NCBI RefSeq assembly: GCF_002112505.1
Contig: NZ_NEHW01000021.1
Span: 1-64,000, forward strand
Direction of reading: 5' to 3'
DNA from: Pseudomonas sp. R28(2017)
GTDB taxonomy: Bacteria; Pseudomonadota; Gammaproteobacteria; Pseudomonadales; Pseudomonadaceae
Length of the DNA stretch: 64,000 nucleotides
Shown here: piece after piece, positions 25,966 through 33,728 of the stretch
Position numbering within the stretch: the first letter of the stretch is position 1
Layout of the letters: the number at the start of each line of letters is the position of its first letter
Program-made: the position numbers and the translations under genes
Notes under the pieces: generated by a model
Databases searched by the model: none
Told to the model about the DNA's origin: nothing
What the model saw: the letters and a program-made list of their open reading frames with translations, nothing else

Positions 25966-26514
25966 CTAGCGGCCATCCACCTGGATGCAGATGTTCTGCT
26001 TGCCCACGATCTTGCATGGCCAGTTATCGTTGATGTAGCTGTCTGGTGTGAAGCACATGCGCTCATCGTTCACCCAGAACATTTGCCATCCTGAACCCGA
26101 GATGCGCAGCTTGGGGCATGACCAGTAGCCCTTGGCGGAGAGTGTGGCAGTGGTCAGCGCGATCATGACAGGCGCTACGACCATGAGTGCAACCGTCAAT
26201 TGCATCGAGCGCAGTTGGAACCCGTAGAGCCAGGTCTTTTTGGGCGGGGCGAATTTCTGGCCGGTCCAGGCTGCGATCAGGCAGCCCAGGGCCATGACCG
26301 GTGCGAACGGTATTGCCGCGACAACGAAGAATGATTTGAGGGACGTTTCCACGACCGGTGCATTCCGGTAGATGCGACCGTAGAGCGGTACGATTTCAGT
26401 CCAGAGCACGTAGGCGCCAAGCGCCCCTACGGCCAGTAGGCAAAGGGCCAGGCCAATGCCCGCCAGTTTGAAAAGGATCGGGGATCTTACATGGAGTTCG
26501 GCATGATTCTTCAC
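25966..26514 (-). CDS. Three-helix membrane protein, immunity candidate
   Basis: 182 residues starting with GTG at 26514, which has GAGG 5 bases upstream. Three membrane segments are visible: about residues 15-38 (FKLAGIGLALCLLAVGALGAYVL), 60-84 and 104-126. The C-terminal 55 residues are extracytoplasmic, with four Cys residues (CPKL, MCFT, PCKI, ICIQ) that could pair. The topology resembles DUF1240-like small membrane proteins and inner-membrane immunity proteins against periplasmic or pore-forming toxins. No cognate toxin is visible. It is divergent from the ADP-ribosylglycohydrolase-like gene. Confidence 0.55.
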   Translation of the reverse strand: MKNHAELHVRSPILFKLAGIGLALCLLAVGALGAYVLWTEIVPLYGRIYRNAPVVETSLKSFFVVAAIPFAPVMALGCLIAAWTGQKFAPPKKTWLYGFQLRSMQLTVALMVVAPVMIALTTATLSAKGYWSCPKLRISGSGWQMFWVNDERMCFTPDSYINDNWPCKIVGKQNICIQVDGR

Positions 26515-26641
26515 GGTAGCCTCAGCGTTCCTTGCTGCATCGGTCTGGTCTTTGCTGCTGTCTGGACGGGTCGTTGCCAGTGAGCAGCAGGTTCAGCAGA
26601 ATGTTCGCATGGATGAGCGCAACCCACAGCAAGGAATGAAC

Positions 26642-27760
26642 ATGATCGATCTGAGAAGCCCGGATGCAACCCTGAGCGAGTACGCCCAGCGCTACGTCGA
26701 CCTGCTGCCCGAGTGGTCGCCGCAGTTGCAGCAGCGCATGAGCTACACGATCGAACCCGATGCCCCCAGGCTGCCGCGTATCAAGCCTGCCTGGTTGAGC
26801 GACAGGCCCTGCACGTTGTCACCGGAGCAAGCGTTGGACCGTGCACAAGGGGCGCTGTTGGGACTGGCGATTGGTGATGCGGTAGGCACGACCCTGGAGT
26901 TTCAGCGGCGCGATCAGGGGCAGGTCAGCGATATGGTCGGCGGTGGCCCTTTCCGCCTGGCGCCAGGTGAATGGACCGACGACACCAGCATGGCCCTGTG
27001 CCTGGCGGACACCTACGCGAGCCAAGGCAAGTTCGATTTCGCGACCTTTGCCGATGCCATGGTGCGCTGGTATCGGCAGGGCGAAAACAGCGTCAATGGC
27101 CGCTGCTTCGACATCGGTAATGTCACGCGCCGAGCCCTGGAGGGGTGGGAGGCCCAAGGACTTGGGTGGATGGGTAATCTCGAGGCCTCGACAGCAGGCA
27201 ATGGTTCGTTGATCAGGCTCGCGCCCACGGCCATTTTCCGACGCCATTCACTGTCGGCAACCTGGTGGCAGAGCGTAACGCAGAGCAGTGTGACTCACCG
27301 CGCAATTGAGGTATTGGAGTGCTGCAAGTTATTTGGTGCGCAGTTGCATTTGGCGCTCAATGGCGCGGACAAGGAAGAGGCATTGTCGCCGAAGGTGCGC
27401 CCCTTGCAGCCCCGGGCCTTGATCATCAATGCCGGCGAGTACAAGCACAAAACCCGTGAGCAGATTCGCTCGTCCGGGTATGTGGTCGATACCTTGGAAG
27501 CAGCGCTCTGGGCCGTATGGAATACGGACAATTTCCGGGATGCGATTCTGTTGGCGGCCAACCTTGCCGATGATGCCGACAGTGTGGCGGCGACGGCGGG
27601 GCAGATTGCCGGAGCCTTGTATGGCGTGTCGGGCATGCCGCCGGAGTGGGTGGCTAAGGTTGCCTGGTCGCAGCATATTCGTGGCTTGGCAAGGAGGCTG
27701 TTCGAGCTGGCACCGCTGGGCGATGAGCTTGATGGCCTCCTTTACAGTGGTAACGGCTAG
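26642..27760 (+). CDS. ADP-ribosylglycohydrolase (DraG/ARH family)
   Basis: 372 residues. The ARH fold is marked by GALLGLAIGDAVGTTLEF, the metal-binding WTDDTSMALCLADTY (Asp-Asp-Thr) and the C-terminal DDADSVAATAGQIAGALYG, which supplies the other metal ligands. These enzymes remove ADP-ribose from proteins or small molecules using Mg2+ or Mn2+. The ATG at 26642 has AAGGA 6 bases upstream; earlier in-frame starts lack a site. An N-terminal extension of about 60 residues precedes the ARH domain. Nothing nearby suggests nitrogen fixation (no draT or nif), while T6SS toxin and immunity genes flank it, so a Tri1-like immunity role or an effector role is more likely than nitrogenase control. That is inference. 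Confidence 0.85.
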   Translation: MIDLRSPDATLSEYAQRYVDLLPEWSPQLQQRMSYTIEPDAPRLPRIKPAWLSDRPCTLSPEQALDRAQGALLGLAIGDAVGTTLEFQRRDQGQVSDMVGGGPFRLAPGEWTDDTSMALCLADTYASQGKFDFATFADAMVRWYRQGENSVNGRCFDIGNVTRRALEGWEAQGLGWMGNLEASTAGNGSLIRLAPTAIFRRHSLSATWWQSVTQSSVTHRAIEVLECCKLFGAQLHLALNGADKEEALSPKVRPLQPRALIINAGEYKHKTREQIRSSGYVVDTLEAALWAVWNTDNFRDAILLAANLADDADSVAATAGQIAGALYGVSGMPPEWVAKVAWSQHIRGLARRLFELAPLGDELDGLLYSGNG

Positions 27761-27894
27761 CACACACTGCTTTGCCTGGGCGACGAGATCAGCTATTGGT
27801 CTGCCAAGCCCTGCAGCGGCTCCAGTTTCCTGTGCAGCTAACCAAGAGGCGTCGTGGGTATCATGGCGTACCTAGAGTGATCAGTTTGAAGTGA

Positions 27895-28203
27895 TCAAGG
27901 TTTGTTCATTTCAGCGAGTAGCCTCTGAAAAGCTTTCGAGCGTCGTCCGTCGATGAGTTCGATGTAAAAGGAAGCATAGCGCTCTTCAAGGTCACGGTAC
28001 GCGCCCAGCCGGGTTTCGGTAAAGTAGCGATGGCCAGGGATATCACGCGCCTCCATGGGGGTGGCGATTTCTTCATTCGTAGCACGCTTGAGCAGGCCAT
28101 CCAGTTCCTTAAGCAATAGGGCCGCAGCGCGCTCATGATGTTGATAGTGCTCAAGCAACCCGCGCAGCGCCGTAGCCGCGTGTTTCAGTGCAGCTGGATT
28201 CAT
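27895..28203 (-). CDS. Small helical protein, possible second immunity or accessory gene
   Basis: 102 residues, all-helical by composition, beginning MNPAALKHAATALRGLLEHY, no signal peptide. A GGGA lies 8 bases before the ATG. It follows the Tsi6-like gene on the same strand after about 90 bases, so it may share the effector transcript. I do not recognise the family. It converges with the ADP-ribosylglycohydrolase gene. Confidence 0.5.
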   Translation of the reverse strand: MNPAALKHAATALRGLLEHYQHHERAAALLLKELDGLLKRATNEEIATPMEARDIPGHRYFTETRLGAYRDLEERYASFYIELIDGRRSKAFQRLLAEMNKP

Positions 28204-28293
28204 GGTGGGGTTCCCGTCATGCCAGGTTGTGGTTCACCTCCCACGGTCGCAGTCGAAACCATAGTCGTTTGGCGGTCGGCGTCCCCTCGGTAA

Positions 28294-28596
28294 TCATTTT
28301 TCGCCAGGCAGGCGGATCTTGAGGCCATTGGCTGATTGCTCTGCAATGTAATAAACATGAAGTAATGCCTCGGCGAGGGCTTCGTCCGTGGGTTCAAATT
28401 CCTTAGCCGCGATAGCACCAATCGTCAGTCTGTGCAGCTTCGATTTATCCTTCTCCGTACCGTCGAACACGGCCCTGATGTACTTTAACTGATCGATGAC
28501 GGTGGCATAGACAGGAAAGCCAGGGATGCGTTTTTGGCGGTCAATGGCGAGTGCGAGCGCTTTGTCTACATACTCGAGTGGTGTAGTCGGTTTCAT
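28294..28596 (-). CDS. Tsi6-like immunity protein
   Basis: 100 residues starting MKPTTPLEYVDKALALAIDR. The pattern TPxEYxDxALAL, then QLKYIRAVFDG, LHRLTIGAIAAKEFE and GLKIRLPG near the end, matches my memory of P. aeruginosa Tsi6. Tsi6 binds and blocks the NAD(P)-glycohydrolase domain of Tse6 in the cytoplasm. The ATG at 28596 lies one base past the effector stop; a GTG at 28605 would overlap it and is the alternative start. Adjacency to a toxin with a Tse6-type C-terminus supports the pairing. Confidence 0.8.
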   Translation of the reverse strand: MKPTTPLEYVDKALALAIDRQKRIPGFPVYATVIDQLKYIRAVFDGTEKDKSKLHRLTIGAIAAKEFEPTDEALAEALLHVYYIAEQSANGLKIRLPGEK

Positions 28597-28597
28597 G

Positions 28598-30052
28598 TTA
28601 ATCACTTGGGCTTACCAACTTGAAAAATGATTTCTCGGTGGAGGTTATCTGCCTTGCCCCGCCCAGCGTCTGGAAAGGCTGGGCTTTCACGGACCAATCA
28701 TCCAGCGCGGGCGCAGATATGCTGCGCAGGACAGAGACTTTTTCTGTGGTTTCGTAAACTTTCACGACTTTGGTCGCTAACGTCTCGGTTTTGTAAAGCG
28801 TCCCAATGGGGTTGATCCCTAACTGGGTTGGCAACACATCAGGAGTGGGAGAGTACCACATCCCTTGCACGCCACCGGGCACCTGGAATTGCCAAAGTTT
28901 TTTCCCGGCATTGAATGTCTCGATGCTCACGGGTTGAGAGAAATCCAGCCCGTTCATGTAACCACGGTAATTTTCGGGGAGCATCCCTTGTGATTCAAAG
29001 TAACTTGCCGCTTTGGCCTTGTTGCCGCGAATGTAGATGTCCTTGAGGACATCGCCTGTGCGGCCGAATTTCTCATTGAGGTATTCCCGGCGCGTTACTG
29101 CAGCTTGCGGGGGTTCAGCAAGGGTTGGGGGCGCAACCTCAGTCGTACGGGGCGGCTGGTAAAACGGCTGCTCGGGTTCGGCTTTCTTGAGGGGCGTCGC
29201 TTCTTTTGCCTGCAGTTCCGGATGCTCCAGTAACTTCTGCTCATTCTTCGACAGCCAGGCAGCCAGTTGCCGATTGGAGATATCCGCCTGTAGCCTTGCA
29301 CTACGTGTCGCAATGTTTTCCATGCTGCTCATGACGCCGGCCTTCATCTGCCCCCGAGTCAGGTAGGTGACAATGGCCGTCAGCAGCAGCAACACCAGTT
29401 GCTCCTGACCGCGGGCCAGTTGGCGCGCGGCGCGCTCGACGCGCTCCTGGGCTTGCGCCGACGAGCCGCCGGTTGGGTCCAGGCCAGCGGGCTTGAGGCC
29501 ATCCTCGGCAAACCAGGCCGTGGCCATGCCTTGCTGAAGTGTCGACAAACAGGCCGGCAGGCCTTGGTAGAAGTACTCGGCGATGGCGGACAGCCCCAGG
29601 CCCATGAGGATCAGGTTGCCGACCTGCAGGCCAATACCAGCCCCGGCCACCGCGCCTGGCGCCGCGCCGACCCCAAAGGCGAACGCCCCGGCCACGCCAC
29701 CGGCGAGCGAGCCAACCGCCACGCTGCCGCCGAGGATCATCGACACTTCTTTGACCAGCTGCAGCAGTACCGGCAGGATCTGCTCGATGCCGATGGAAGA
29801 CCACTTGCGCTTGAGGTTGTCCTGGATGATCGGGTAGGACAGGGCCATGGCCTGGCGTACGTTGTCGATGCGCTGGCCACCCAGGTAGCCATAGGCCTGA
29901 TTGGCACCATTGCTCACCCGGCGGCTGAACCCGTCCCAGGCTTCGTGGGCGCTGTTCAGGCCGCTGTCGACGCTCTGGTTGAGCTCGCTGAATTTCTGCT
30001 CGAGATTGCGCTCGATGTCGCCCCAGCTGGGGATGTTGGTCAAAAGATCCAT
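28598..30052 (-). CDS. Tse6-like toxin with DUF6861-type N-terminus (NAD glycohydrolase)
   Basis: About 484 residues from ATG 30052 (an ATG at 30070 adds six; neither start has a strong site). Residues 1-90 are helical and soluble; 91-165 hold glycine-rich hydrophobic segments, and a further one lies at 218-232, all of the DUF6861 type. Residues about 240-320 are a linker with a proline-rich end. Residues 322-480 form the toxin domain: GLDFSQPV, LWQFQVPG, GMWYSPTPDVLPTQLGI and DDWSVKAQPF, resembling Tse6/polymorphic-toxin-46 NAD(P)+ glycohydrolases. Unlike P. aeruginosa Tse6 I see no PAAR domain. It probably rides on VgrG by another route, or uses an Eag-type chaperone. The immunity gene follows immediately. 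Confidence 0.8.
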   Translation of the reverse strand: MDLLTNIPSWGDIERNLEQKFSELNQSVDSGLNSAHEAWDGFSRRVSNGANQAYGYLGGQRIDNVRQAMALSYPIIQDNLKRKWSSIGIEQILPVLLQLVKEVSMILGGSVAVGSLAGGVAGAFAFGVGAAPGAVAGAGIGLQVGNLILMGLGLSAIAEYFYQGLPACLSTLQQGMATAWFAEDGLKPAGLDPTGGSSAQAQERVERAARQLARGQEQLVLLLLTAIVTYLTRGQMKAGVMSSMENIATRSARLQADISNRQLAAWLSKNEQKLLEHPELQAKEATPLKKAEPEQPFYQPPRTTEVAPPTLAEPPQAAVTRREYLNEKFGRTGDVLKDIYIRGNKAKAASYFESQGMLPENYRGYMNGLDFSQPVSIETFNAGKKLWQFQVPGGVQGMWYSPTPDVLPTQLGINPIGTLYKTETLATKVVKVYETTEKVSVLRSISAPALDDWSVKAQPFQTLGGARQITSTEKSFFKLVSPSD

Positions 30053-30767
30053 TTTCGCTTCACTGTCCATGGAGGTAGGCGGCGCTTCGGCGGCGAGCGC
30101 AGCGTGTCGCGTCAGACCTCAAGATTGGCGTGAAGATCCGACGGAGCGTTCATTGTTCTCACGACAGGGGTGTGGGGCAATGATGGCAATTGAGCATCGT
30201 CGCACGAATCATGGCTCTTCGCTTGCCGAAAGTGCCAGTACCACCAGTGCCTACGCTAGCCATTTGCCAGAGGGGATGAATGTCGAAAAATTTGAACCAA
30301 TCCACGTTATGAAACATTTTTCTCCGCGAGTGCCGTGGACGCAAAAGGAAGCGGACCGCTCGAGTTGGTGTGGTGAGGTATGGGGTCCGATCAGCACTTC
30401 AAAAACCTTCTGCTACGGGCCATTCGGCGATGGTCCGTAGCGCTTTGGCGCAGCAGTGACGGTTGCGAAAAGTGGCGATGTGATATCGCTTTGCAGGGCT
30501 CTAAGCTCAGCGTTACAAGGCTTGTGATGTGTTGACAGGGCATCATTTGCCGGTGTCTCCTTTTGGGCGCTTCTGCCTGCCTGGCATTCGGAAATGTGAA
30601 CCAGGTCGCATTAAATTCGACGCATGATGGCACTTCCCATCATGCCGGCAGTCGCATGATTCCGCAGGGCACGCGCGTGATGCGCGCATGCTGAACAAGC
30701 CCGCAAGATCAGAGTTGTAGCTGAGCATCGCATTAGCGTGCTGGCCGTGTTTTCAAGGAGATTTCGC
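30053..30767. other. Divergent intergenic region between toxin and vgrG
   Basis: About 715 bases with no gene I trust, much of it lower in GC than the flanks. It must contain the vgrG promoter and probably the promoter of the toxin-immunity unit. A TTGACA at 30532-30537 has no acceptable -10 at 16-18 bases. A small palindromic stretch around 30667-30691 (GCACGCGCG with CGCGCATGC) is weak. An 87-codon reading frame from about 30180 to 30440 was rejected. Confidence 0.45.
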
Positions 30768-32624
30768 ATGATCATGGACCTGGCCTCCGCGCTGCTGTCG
30801 CCGCAGAACCGCCGCCTGTTCAAGTTTCACAACCTGGCCAACCCCGAGCAGGAGCTGCTGCTGGAAACCTTCAAGGGCACCGAGGCCCTGTCGCGGGCGT
30901 TCAACTACGAACTGCTGCTAGTTTGCGAAGACTCCGGCGTGCCGCTGAAATCGATGATGGGCCAACACGTCAGCATCGAGATCGAGCTGGCCGAAGGCGG
31001 CCCGCGCTACATCACCGGTTACCTCACACGCTTTGCCAGCATCGGCAGCGACGGTGGCATGGCGCGTTACACCGCTACCCTCAACCCGTGGTTCTCGATG
31101 CTCAAGAACCGCTTCGACACGCGGATCTTCCAGGGCAACACGGTCGAGGAAGTGGTCACCGAAGTGTTCGCCCTGTGCCCGGCGTTTTCCCGCCACGAAT
31201 TCCGCCTGACCCGCCCGCAGAAGCGCTACACCTACATCACCCAGTACCGCGAGACCGACTTCAACTTCGTCCAGCGCCTGCTGGAGGAAGAGGGGATGTT
31301 CTACTACTTCGAGCACACCGCCGAAGGCCACACCATGATCATCTGCGATGATTCCAGCACCCTGGTGGACATCCCCGAACAACCGCAGATCCGCTTCCAC
31401 AGCGCTTCGGTCACCGAGACTGCCGACTCCATCACCCAGTGGAGCGGCAACCGCCAGTTGCAGTCCGGCAAGATGGCCACGCAGACCTTCGACTACCGCC
31501 AGCCCAACAACCGCCTGCCGGTGGCGATGAACAGCGTGAACAAGCAGGGCGACGTAGAAAACTTCGAAATCTACGACTTCCCCGGCCAGTACACCCACGG
31601 CACCTACGACGAAGGCGAAACCCTGCTGCGCCTGCGCATCGAGGCACTGGAGTTGCGTGGCAAGAAGTTCGAGGGTGCCAGTAACTGTCGGGCCATGAAG
31701 CCCGGCTACACCTTCGAGCTGCTGCAGCACTACACCCACGACCAAGGCGCCGTCGAAGACCGTCAGTTCCTGCTGATGAGCGTGGAGAGCGAAGGCCACA
31801 ACAACTACCTCAGCGGCCAGCAGGCCAGCTACTACAACACCTTCAGCTGCGTGCGCAAGAAGATCCCGTTCCGCCCGCAGCTGAGCACGCCCAGGCCGAC
31901 CATTGCCGGCCCGCAGACCGCCATCATTGTCGGCCCACCGGGTGAGGAGATCTTTACCGACGAACTGGGCCGGGTGAAGATCCAGTTCCACTGGGACCGC
32001 AAGGGCCAGCACAACGACCACAGTTCGTGCTGGGTGCGCGTCGCCCAATCCGGCGCCAGCGGCGGCTTCGGCAGCATCCAGATCCCGCGTGTAGGCGACG
32101 AGGTGGTGGTGGTATTCCTCGACGGCAACCCCGACCGCCCGCTGATCATGGGTAGCCTGTACAACAGCTCCAACACCCCGCCATGGTCGCTGCCGGCGAA
32201 CAAGACCCAGAGCGGCTTCCTGACCCGGTCGATGAAGGGAGACGGCGGTACCGCCAACTTCTTCCGCTTCGAGGACAAGGCCGGTGCCGAGCAGATCATC
32301 ATGCATGCCGAGCGCAACATGGACACCGAGATCGAGCTCGATGAGACCCATGATGTGGGTAACAACCGTGCGATCACGGTTGGCGGCACGCACACCGAGA
32401 CGGTCAAGAAAGACACCGTGGTGAAAGTGACCGAGGGCTCGTACACCCTGCAGGTCGACAACCAGTTCATCCAGGTGGCGGCCAAGCAGCACATCATCCT
32501 GCAGGTTGGCGACAGCAGCATCACGCTGACCCCGGAAGGCATCGAAATCAAGGGCAAGGTCATTACCACGACCAGCACCGACATCACCAAGATCACAGGC
32601 GCCCCGGTGCGGATCAACGACTGA
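30768..32624 (+). CDS. vgrG: VgrG (TssI), T6SS spike protein
   Basis: 619 residues with gp27-like and gp5-like domains. Family segments: FNYELLLVCED, YRETDFNFVQRLLEEEGMFYYFEH, FHWDRKGQHNDHSSCWVRVAQ, GDEVVVVFLDGNPDRPLIMGS. The C-terminal beta-helix repeats (DTEIELDETHDVGNNR, HTETVKKDTVVKV) end in ITGAPVRIND without an added effector domain. The ATG at 30768 has AAGGAG 7 bases upstream; an upstream in-frame start at 30738 lacks a site. It heads the vgrG-eag-eag-rhs operon and should be tipped by the PAAR domain of Rhs. Confidence 0.95.
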   Translation: MIMDLASALLSPQNRRLFKFHNLANPEQELLLETFKGTEALSRAFNYELLLVCEDSGVPLKSMMGQHVSIEIELAEGGPRYITGYLTRFASIGSDGGMARYTATLNPWFSMLKNRFDTRIFQGNTVEEVVTEVFALCPAFSRHEFRLTRPQKRYTYITQYRETDFNFVQRLLEEEGMFYYFEHTAEGHTMIICDDSSTLVDIPEQPQIRFHSASVTETADSITQWSGNRQLQSGKMATQTFDYRQPNNRLPVAMNSVNKQGDVENFEIYDFPGQYTHGTYDEGETLLRLRIEALELRGKKFEGASNCRAMKPGYTFELLQHYTHDQGAVEDRQFLLMSVESEGHNNYLSGQQASYYNTFSCVRKKIPFRPQLSTPRPTIAGPQTAIIVGPPGEEIFTDELGRVKIQFHWDRKGQHNDHSSCWVRVAQSGASGGFGSIQIPRVGDEVVVVFLDGNPDRPLIMGSLYNSSNTPPWSLPANKTQSGFLTRSMKGDGGTANFFRFEDKAGAEQIIMHAERNMDTEIELDETHDVGNNRAITVGGTHTETVKKDTVVKVTEGSYTLQVDNQFIQVAAKQHIILQVGDSSITLTPEGIEIKGKVITTTSTDITKITGAPVRIND

Positions 32625-32634
32625 GGCCAGGCTC

Positions 32635-33219
32635 ATGTACAAACCCTCGATCTACGACCGGATCTCCGCCAGGCGCGAAGCGCTGGAAGAGGAGGCGCGC
32701 CTTGCCAAGTTGGCGGAAGAAGCCAAGGCCGCCGAACCTTTGCCCGAGCCGGAACCGGTACCCGTGGCGCTGCAGGAGGTGGCCAGCAGTTTCACCTTCG
32801 GTGGGTTCAACCTGCAGTTTCCGGGCGGCTTTCGTTTTCGCGACATCCAGACCACCCTCGAACACGAAGGTGAGCCAGTCACCTTGCATATTCGCCGCCG
32901 TGAGGTGCGTGCCAGGCAGACCCTGGAGCAGCTGTTCGACGCTGCGATCCAGGCCCTGCGTGAAACCAACCCGCAACTGCGGGTAATCCGCCAGCGTGAT
33001 TGCTATGTGGCGGGCAGTGCGGCCAAGGCGCTGGATTTCCACTTCAATGCCGGCCATGCGCCTCGACACGGCCGACTGGTTGGTGCGCTGGTCCCGGTCG
33101 AAGGAAGCGACATGCCCCAGTGGCTGGATATCGCCTGCGTGGTCGACCCGAGCAGTCCAGGCCTGAGCCAGTGGCTGGTCGAATTCGACCGCATGCTCGA
33201 TGGCATGGCGCTGCGCTGA
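32635..33219 (+). CDS. DcrB/DUF1795 Eag-type chaperone, first copy
   Basis: 194 residues. The N-terminal 45 residues are a charged helix rich in Glu/Ala/Lys, unusual for the family; the rest is a DcrB/DUF1795 domain (FNLQFPGGFRFRD, VTLHIRRREV, LEQLFDAAIQALRE). Family members (EagR, EagT6) bind and shield the membrane helices of prePAAR effectors before loading on VgrG. It starts 10 bases after vgrG and is followed by a second chaperone. The extra helical N-terminus may allow a different partner or oligomer. Confidence 0.8.
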   Translation: MYKPSIYDRISARREALEEEARLAKLAEEAKAAEPLPEPEPVPVALQEVASSFTFGGFNLQFPGGFRFRDIQTTLEHEGEPVTLHIRRREVRARQTLEQLFDAAIQALRETNPQLRVIRQRDCYVAGSAAKALDFHFNAGHAPRHGRLVGALVPVEGSDMPQWLDIACVVDPSSPGLSQWLVEFDRMLDGMALR

Positions 33220-33254
33220 CACCCCTTATTTTTGCTATCAGGAATTTTCATCGC

Positions 33255-33722
33255 ATGGATTACGAGTTGCAGGAAGGCAGCATCGCGCTGCCGGCAGGTT
33301 TCGAGGACCGCACGGTCAACATGTTCGTCCTCGGTGCCAGTGTCCCGGCGCCCTTGAGCATCACTATCTCGCGTGACACCTTGCTACCCGACGAAGCGCT
33401 GCAGGCTTATGTCGACCGCCAGATCAAGATGCTTACCTCCAAGCTGCGTGGATACACCCGCATGGGCAACAAGGCTGTCTTGCTCGGCGCGACGGCACCT
33501 GTCGCCGGCATCCAGATCGACGCCTACTACATGAACCAGGGCCGCCCGCTGTACCAGCGCCAGGCCGCGTTCATCATCAGCCCCGGGCGTGCGTTGATTT
33601 TCTCCACCACCGCGCAAGCCGATTTCAGTGCCCAGCAGAACCAGGACTGGGACAACCTGCTGGCCAGCTTCACCCCGCGCAACCCGGCCATGGCCAACGC
33701 CGAGCCCGGCGAACAGGAGTAA
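33255..33722 (+). CDS. DcrB/DUF1795 Eag-type chaperone, second copy
   Basis: 155 residues starting MDYELQEGSIALPAGFEDRTVN, the typical Eag opening, with PLSITISRD and YMNQGRPLYQRQAAFI. The ATG at 33255 is preceded by GGAA about 10 bases away; the longer reading frame upstream is a shadow of the first chaperone. It lies 6 bases before rhs, so it is the most likely dedicated chaperone of that effector. Two distinct Eag genes in tandem match the two hydrophobic regions of this Rhs protein. Confidence 0.85.
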   Translation: MDYELQEGSIALPAGFEDRTVNMFVLGASVPAPLSITISRDTLLPDEALQAYVDRQIKMLTSKLRGYTRMGNKAVLLGATAPVAGIQIDAYYMNQGRPLYQRQAAFIISPGRALIFSTTAQADFSAQQNQDWDNLLASFTPRNPAMANAEPGEQE

Positions 33723-33728
33723 CCCCTC

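Noticed and set aside
30180..30440. About 87-codon plus-strand frame in the toxin-vgrG spacer
   Set aside because: No ribosome site, no recognisable family, odd composition; not supported.
30532..30561. Possible sigma-70 promoter with TTGACA upstream of vgrG
   Set aside because: No acceptable -10 hexamer at 16-18 bases.
30622..30645. Sigma-54-like site (TGGCAC) upstream of vgrG
   Set aside because: The -12 GC is absent at the required distance.
30918..32642. 574-codon minus-strand frame opposite vgrG
   Set aside because: Antisense shadow; VgrG is unambiguous.
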